Assembly: GCA_020852955.1 (NCBI GenBank)
Contig: JADYZW010000064.1
Location: forward strand, 56,295-120,294
From: Deltaproteobacteria bacterium
GTDB lineage: Bacteria; Desulfobacterota; Binatia; UTPRO1
DNA: 64,000 nucleotides
Reading direction: 5' to 3'
Both the position numbers and the translations under genes were made by a program. Below the pieces are notes generated by a model, which searched no databases, had not been told where the DNA came from, and worked only from the letters and a program-made list of their open reading frames with translations. Of the stretch, positions 61,845 through 64,000 are shown one piece after another (position 1 is the first letter of the stretch; the number at the start of each line of letters is the position of its first letter).

Positions 61845-61860
61845 AGCAAGTTCGATGCCA
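61845..61860 (-). promoter_or_regulatory. Sigma-54 (RpoN) promoter of the polysaccharide operon
   Basis: On the minus strand TGGCATCGAACTTGCT matches the -24/-12 consensus TGGCACG-N4-TTGCW, with only positions 6 and 7 deviating and GG to GC spacing exactly 10 bases. Transcription should start near 61834, about 20 bases before the antiterminator ATG. Confidence 0.75.
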
Positions 61861-62040
61861 TGAGATCGCGCTAAGCCCCGGCATTGCTCACCTTTTCCGC
61901 CTCGCCGCAGCATCCGCTTTCTTGCTGCCTAGGCATGGACCTGCGCCGCCGGCGACGAGCGGGCCCCGATCGGTCCGGGGTGCGCGATCCTCGCCGTCCG
62001 ATCATCGTCGCGTTGCGATTCTGCCGGATCGTGCACCCAC

Positions 62041-62058
62041 GTCAGGTGATGGCCTGAC
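62041..62058. repeat. Inverted repeat upstream of the sigma-54 promoter
   Basis: GTCAGG and CCTGAC, 6-base perfect arms with a 6-base spacer, centred about 200 bases upstream of the -12/-24 element. The position suits an enhancer-type activator site, but one copy of a 6-base arm is weak evidence. Confidence 0.3.
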
Positions 62059-62200
62059 ACGACGTCGAGGAAGCCGAGTCACACTGAGAGGTTAGGCATG
62101 CATTCTCGCAATGCGGCTGCGCCGCACCGCGGGCGTCCCATCATCCCGTGAACGCAGCATCGCTCGCCGGAGGAGCGCAGGGACCCTGCAGGAACGCCTG

Positions 62201-63751
62201 TCACGGCAAGGCGTCGTCATCGCTCGGCGGGAGGTCGTCGGTCGAAGGATCTTCGTCGTCGATTCCCGGCTCTTCGTCGATCGGGAGTCCGTCGACCGAC
62301 CCGTCGGGCGCGCCGTCGGTGATGCGCGGTCCAGGCAACACGAGCGTCCTGCCGGCCGCGATCAGGTTGGGATCGTCGAGCCACGGATTCGCGGCCTTGA
62401 TCATCGCGAGGACGCGGGGCCCGGCGCTGCCGTAGTAGCGCACGGCCAGATCCGTGATCGTATCGCCGTCGCTCACCGTGACGCGGAGATCGTCGGCCTG
62501 CGACGCGCGCGCGGGCTGCGTCCGCGCGTCCCCGGCGCGCCGGGGCGCCGGCTCGGGCGTCGGCGCCGCGGCGATCGTCGACGTCTCGGTCGGCGGCGCG
62601 ACCAGCGCGGGCGTCGGCGTCGGCGTCGGGATGACGGTCTCGGTCGCCCTCGGCTCGGCAGGCGATCCCGGCGGCGCGGCGATGCCGGCCGCAAGCGCCG
62701 TCGGCTCGACCGCGGTGGCCGTCGGCGACGCCGGGGTCGGCGACGCGGAGAGCGTCGGCGTCGCCGGAGGCGTCGGCGTCGCCGGAGCGCCGCTCGGCGA
62801 CACGGCCGCTGGCGCCAGCTGCGACGCGGGCATCCGGTCGCCCCGGCGCACCGCCATCAACCCGGCGCCCGCCACTGCACCCGCAAGAGCCGCCGCGGCG
62901 AGCAGGGCGGCCGCACGCCCCACCCGGCTCGGCGCCCACGTGACCTGCCGACGCAGGTCGCGCATCGCCTCTCCGATCTCGCGCCAGCCGATCGTCCGCT
63001 TGCCGCGCGCATAGGCCGTCACGAGCGCGTTGTCGCAGGCCGCGTTCACGAGCCGCGGCACGCCACCCGAGAACCACCAGAGTCGGAAGAGCGCGCCGCG
63101 GGTGAAGAGCCCGCGCACGTCGCCGCCGGCGGCCGCGATGCGGGCCGTCACGTACGCCTCCACCTCCGAGCGGCCGAGCGGCCGCAAGCGCGCGCTCACC
63201 GAAATCCGCTGCCGGAGCTGTCGGATCTCCGGACGCGCCAGCAGGGCATCGAACTCCGGCTGCCCGGCCAGCACGAGCTGCAGGATCTTCTCCTTCGCCG
63301 TCTCCAGGTTCGAGAGCAACCGCAGCTCCTCCAGCACCGGAATCGTCAGGTCCTGCGCCTCGTCGATCAGCACGACGACGTTGCCGCCGCGCGCCAGCGT
63401 ATCGAGGAGCTCGGCGTTGAGCGTCTCGAGCATGTCGAGCTTGCTCGCGCCCGGGGCCGGCGGACGTCCCAGATCGGAGAGGATGAACCGCAGCATCTCC
63501 TCGAAGCCGATCGCCGGGTTGATGACGAGCACGCTCCGCGTCTCGCGCGGGAGCTCGGAAAGAAGGCGCCGCAGGAGCGTCGTCTTGCCGGTGCCCGCCT
63601 CGCCGATCAGCGAGACGAAGCCCTTGCGGTCGACGACTCCGTAGTGCAGCGCGGCGAGCGCTTCGCGGTAGCTCGCGTTCAGGTAGAGGAACTTCGGATC
63701 GGGGGTGAGATTGAACGGCTTCTCGCGGAAGCCGAAGTACGCGCGATACAC
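62201..63751 (-). CDS. ExeA/XrtA-locus-type AAA ATPase with LysM-like C-terminus
   Basis: A 516-residue protein. It starts YRAYFGFREKPFNLTPDPKFLYL, the signature of ExeA/GspA and exosortase-locus ATPases. Walker A is GEAGTGKTT (residues 50-58), Walker B VVVLIDEAQ (Asp130-Glu131), and sensor-like LAGQPEFD follows. A hydrophobic segment near residues 280-300 crosses the membrane. A Pro/Thr/Ala-rich linker then leads to a LysM-like domain (DGDTITDLAVRYYG...NLIAAGRTLVLPG) at about 430-480 and an acidic tail. It may couple cytoplasmic ATP hydrolysis to envelope assembly. The GTG start is preceded by GAGG 7 bases away. Confidence 0.87.
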   Translation of the reverse strand: MYRAYFGFREKPFNLTPDPKFLYLNASYREALAALHYGVVDRKGFVSLIGEAGTGKTTLLRRLLSELPRETRSVLVINPAIGFEEMLRFILSDLGRPPAPGASKLDMLETLNAELLDTLARGGNVVVLIDEAQDLTIPVLEELRLLSNLETAKEKILQLVLAGQPEFDALLARPEIRQLRQRISVSARLRPLGRSEVEAYVTARIAAAGGDVRGLFTRGALFRLWWFSGGVPRLVNAACDNALVTAYARGKRTIGWREIGEAMRDLRRQVTWAPSRVGRAAALLAAAALAGAVAGAGLMAVRRGDRMPASQLAPAAVSPSGAPATPTPPATPTLSASPTPASPTATAVEPTALAAGIAAPPGSPAEPRATETVIPTPTPTPALVAPPTETSTIAAAPTPEPAPRRAGDARTQPARASQADDLRVTVSDGDTITDLAVRYYGSAGPRVLAMIKAANPWLDDPNLIAAGRTLVLPGPRITDGAPDGSVDGLPIDEEPGIDDEDPSTDDLPPSDDDALP

Positions 63752-63836
63752 GCCGTCACCTCACGCGGTGGCGATCCGCCACGGTTCAGCTGCCGGACGT
63801 CGATGGGCGAAGGGCGACCCGGAGCATGCGCCGCGA

Positions 63837-64000
63837 TCAGCCGACCAGGGCCTGGTCGGGCTCGCCGCGCTCCCGACCGCGGAAGTCCTCCCGTTGCAGC
63901 GTGTGCAGCTTCATCTTGCGATGCAGCGTCGCCGCGTCGACCAGCGCGTGCTTCGCGCTCAGGTTGATGCTGCCGCGATTCTTCTTCAGCACGTGGCTGA
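63837..64000 (-). CDS. C-terminal end of a Fis-type HTH protein, probably a sigma-54-dependent regulator (partial)
   Basis: Only the last 53 codons are in the window. The visible part, SHVLKKNRGSINLSA...ALVDAATLHRKMKLHTL, resembles the Fis-like (HTH_8) recognition helix that ends NtrC-type activators, in which a 'LxRKMK/LYRKLK' end is common. A short polar tail (QREDFRGRERGEPDQALVG) follows. The AAA and receiver domains, if present, lie beyond the right edge. Its position 85 bases upstream of the ATPase gene and near a sigma-54-type promoter supports the call. Confidence 0.5.
   Translation of the reverse strand, partial: SHVLKKNRGSINLSAKHALVDAATLHRKMKLHTLQREDFRGRERGEPDQALVG

Larger units (their letters stand above)
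61815..62200. other. Long intergenic region before the antiterminator gene
   Basis: The longest gene-free stretch in the window (386 bases). On the minus strand it contains the sigma-54-type promoter at 61845-61860. It also holds an inverted repeat at 62041-62058 and a GC-rich short hairpin (CCCCG/CGGGG, 61964-61980). No credible open frame was found; a 40-codon Arg-rich frame at 61935 (+) is not convincing. It probably also contains binding sites for the sigma-54 activator. Confidence 0.6.

Noticed and set aside
61834..61847. Short hairpin GCTCC-AAAG-GGAGC near the antiterminator start
   Set aside because: It overlaps the -12 element of the sigma-54-type promoter, so the symmetry is more simply explained as part of that site.
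61935..62057. A 40-codon plus-strand frame in the long intergenic region
   Set aside because: Arg-rich, no ribosome binding site, no motif; consistent with chance.
23643..63751. Exosortase/PEP-CTERM system
   Set aside because: The locus resembles exosortase-type exopolysaccharide clusters (split Wzc, ExeA-like ATPase, AsnB, deacetylase), but no exosortase gene and no PEP-CTERM tail was found in the window; the Ig-repeat protein ends without one.
1..64000. tRNA, rRNA, CRISPR arrays, insertion sequences, riboswitches
   Set aside because: Reading the intergenic gaps showed no cloverleaf-like sequence, no spaced direct repeats, no terminal inverted repeats with transposase, and no recognisable riboswitch before the rib or glyA genes; short or divergent elements could still be missed by eye.

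Overview
The window is about 64 kb of GC-rich, gene-dense DNA with no rRNA, tRNA, transposon or CRISPR array that I could find. The Gram-negative outer-membrane genes (lptE, lpxD, a Wza-type exporter), heme A synthesis and housekeeping gene order resemble Deltaproteobacteria-like phyla. The N-terminal cysteine-bearing repeat of the secreted protein at 23643-26264 resembles proteins I associate with uncultivated Binatota/Desulfobacterota-type genomes. That placement is inference only.

1-23.6 kb is the housekeeping half. Left edge: an ACT-domain regulator, glutaredoxin, mazG, murJ, rpsT. A long minus-strand run follows: yceD-rpmF-fabD-fabG-acpP, which has a good promoter at its head and a Rho-independent terminator at its end, then glyA-nrdR-ribD-ribBA-ribH-nusB-leuS-lptE-holA. 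The order is the classical one, but plsX, fabH, fabF, rpiB and ribE are missing from their usual places. lpxD and hisI-hisG diverge from one intergenic region. A plus-strand group holds a mini-protein resembling the membrane anchor of cytochrome oxidase subunit II, then ctaA and ctaB. A two-gene ABC exporter and a divergent soluble histidine kinase close this half.

23.6-63.8 kb is entirely minus-strand and is mostly a Wzx/Wzy-type extracellular polysaccharide locus. In transcription order: an ExeA-like AAA ATPase with a LysM-like tail; a sigma-54-type promoter; a NusG/RfaH-like antiterminator; Wza; Wzc-like chain-length protein; a CpsD-like partner with a broken Walker A; an O-antigen-ligase-type polymerase; GT4; polysaccharide deacetylase; AsnB-type amidotransferase; an initiating sugar transferase fused to a second ligase domain; several glycosyltransferases; a radical SAM/SPASM protein; a GT39-type membrane mannosyltransferase; the flippase; and a COG0523 GTPase followed by a terminator. 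A second block starts with a nucleotide-sugar dehydrogenase. Four alkaline-phosphatase-superfamily enzymes are scattered through both blocks, and all four carry Thr where sulfatases carry Cys/Ser. No exosortase or PEP-CTERM protein lies in the window.

At the end of the second block, pdxA, a cyclase-family hydrolase, a DUF1537 kinase, a SlyD-like isomerase and a GT2 are joined by 4-base overlaps. This looks like a four-carbon acid-sugar (threonate-type) pathway physically coupled to the glycan locus. The gene entering from the right edge ends in a Fis-like helix-turn-helix, as sigma-54 activators do, which fits the sigma-54 promoter found upstream of the antiterminator.
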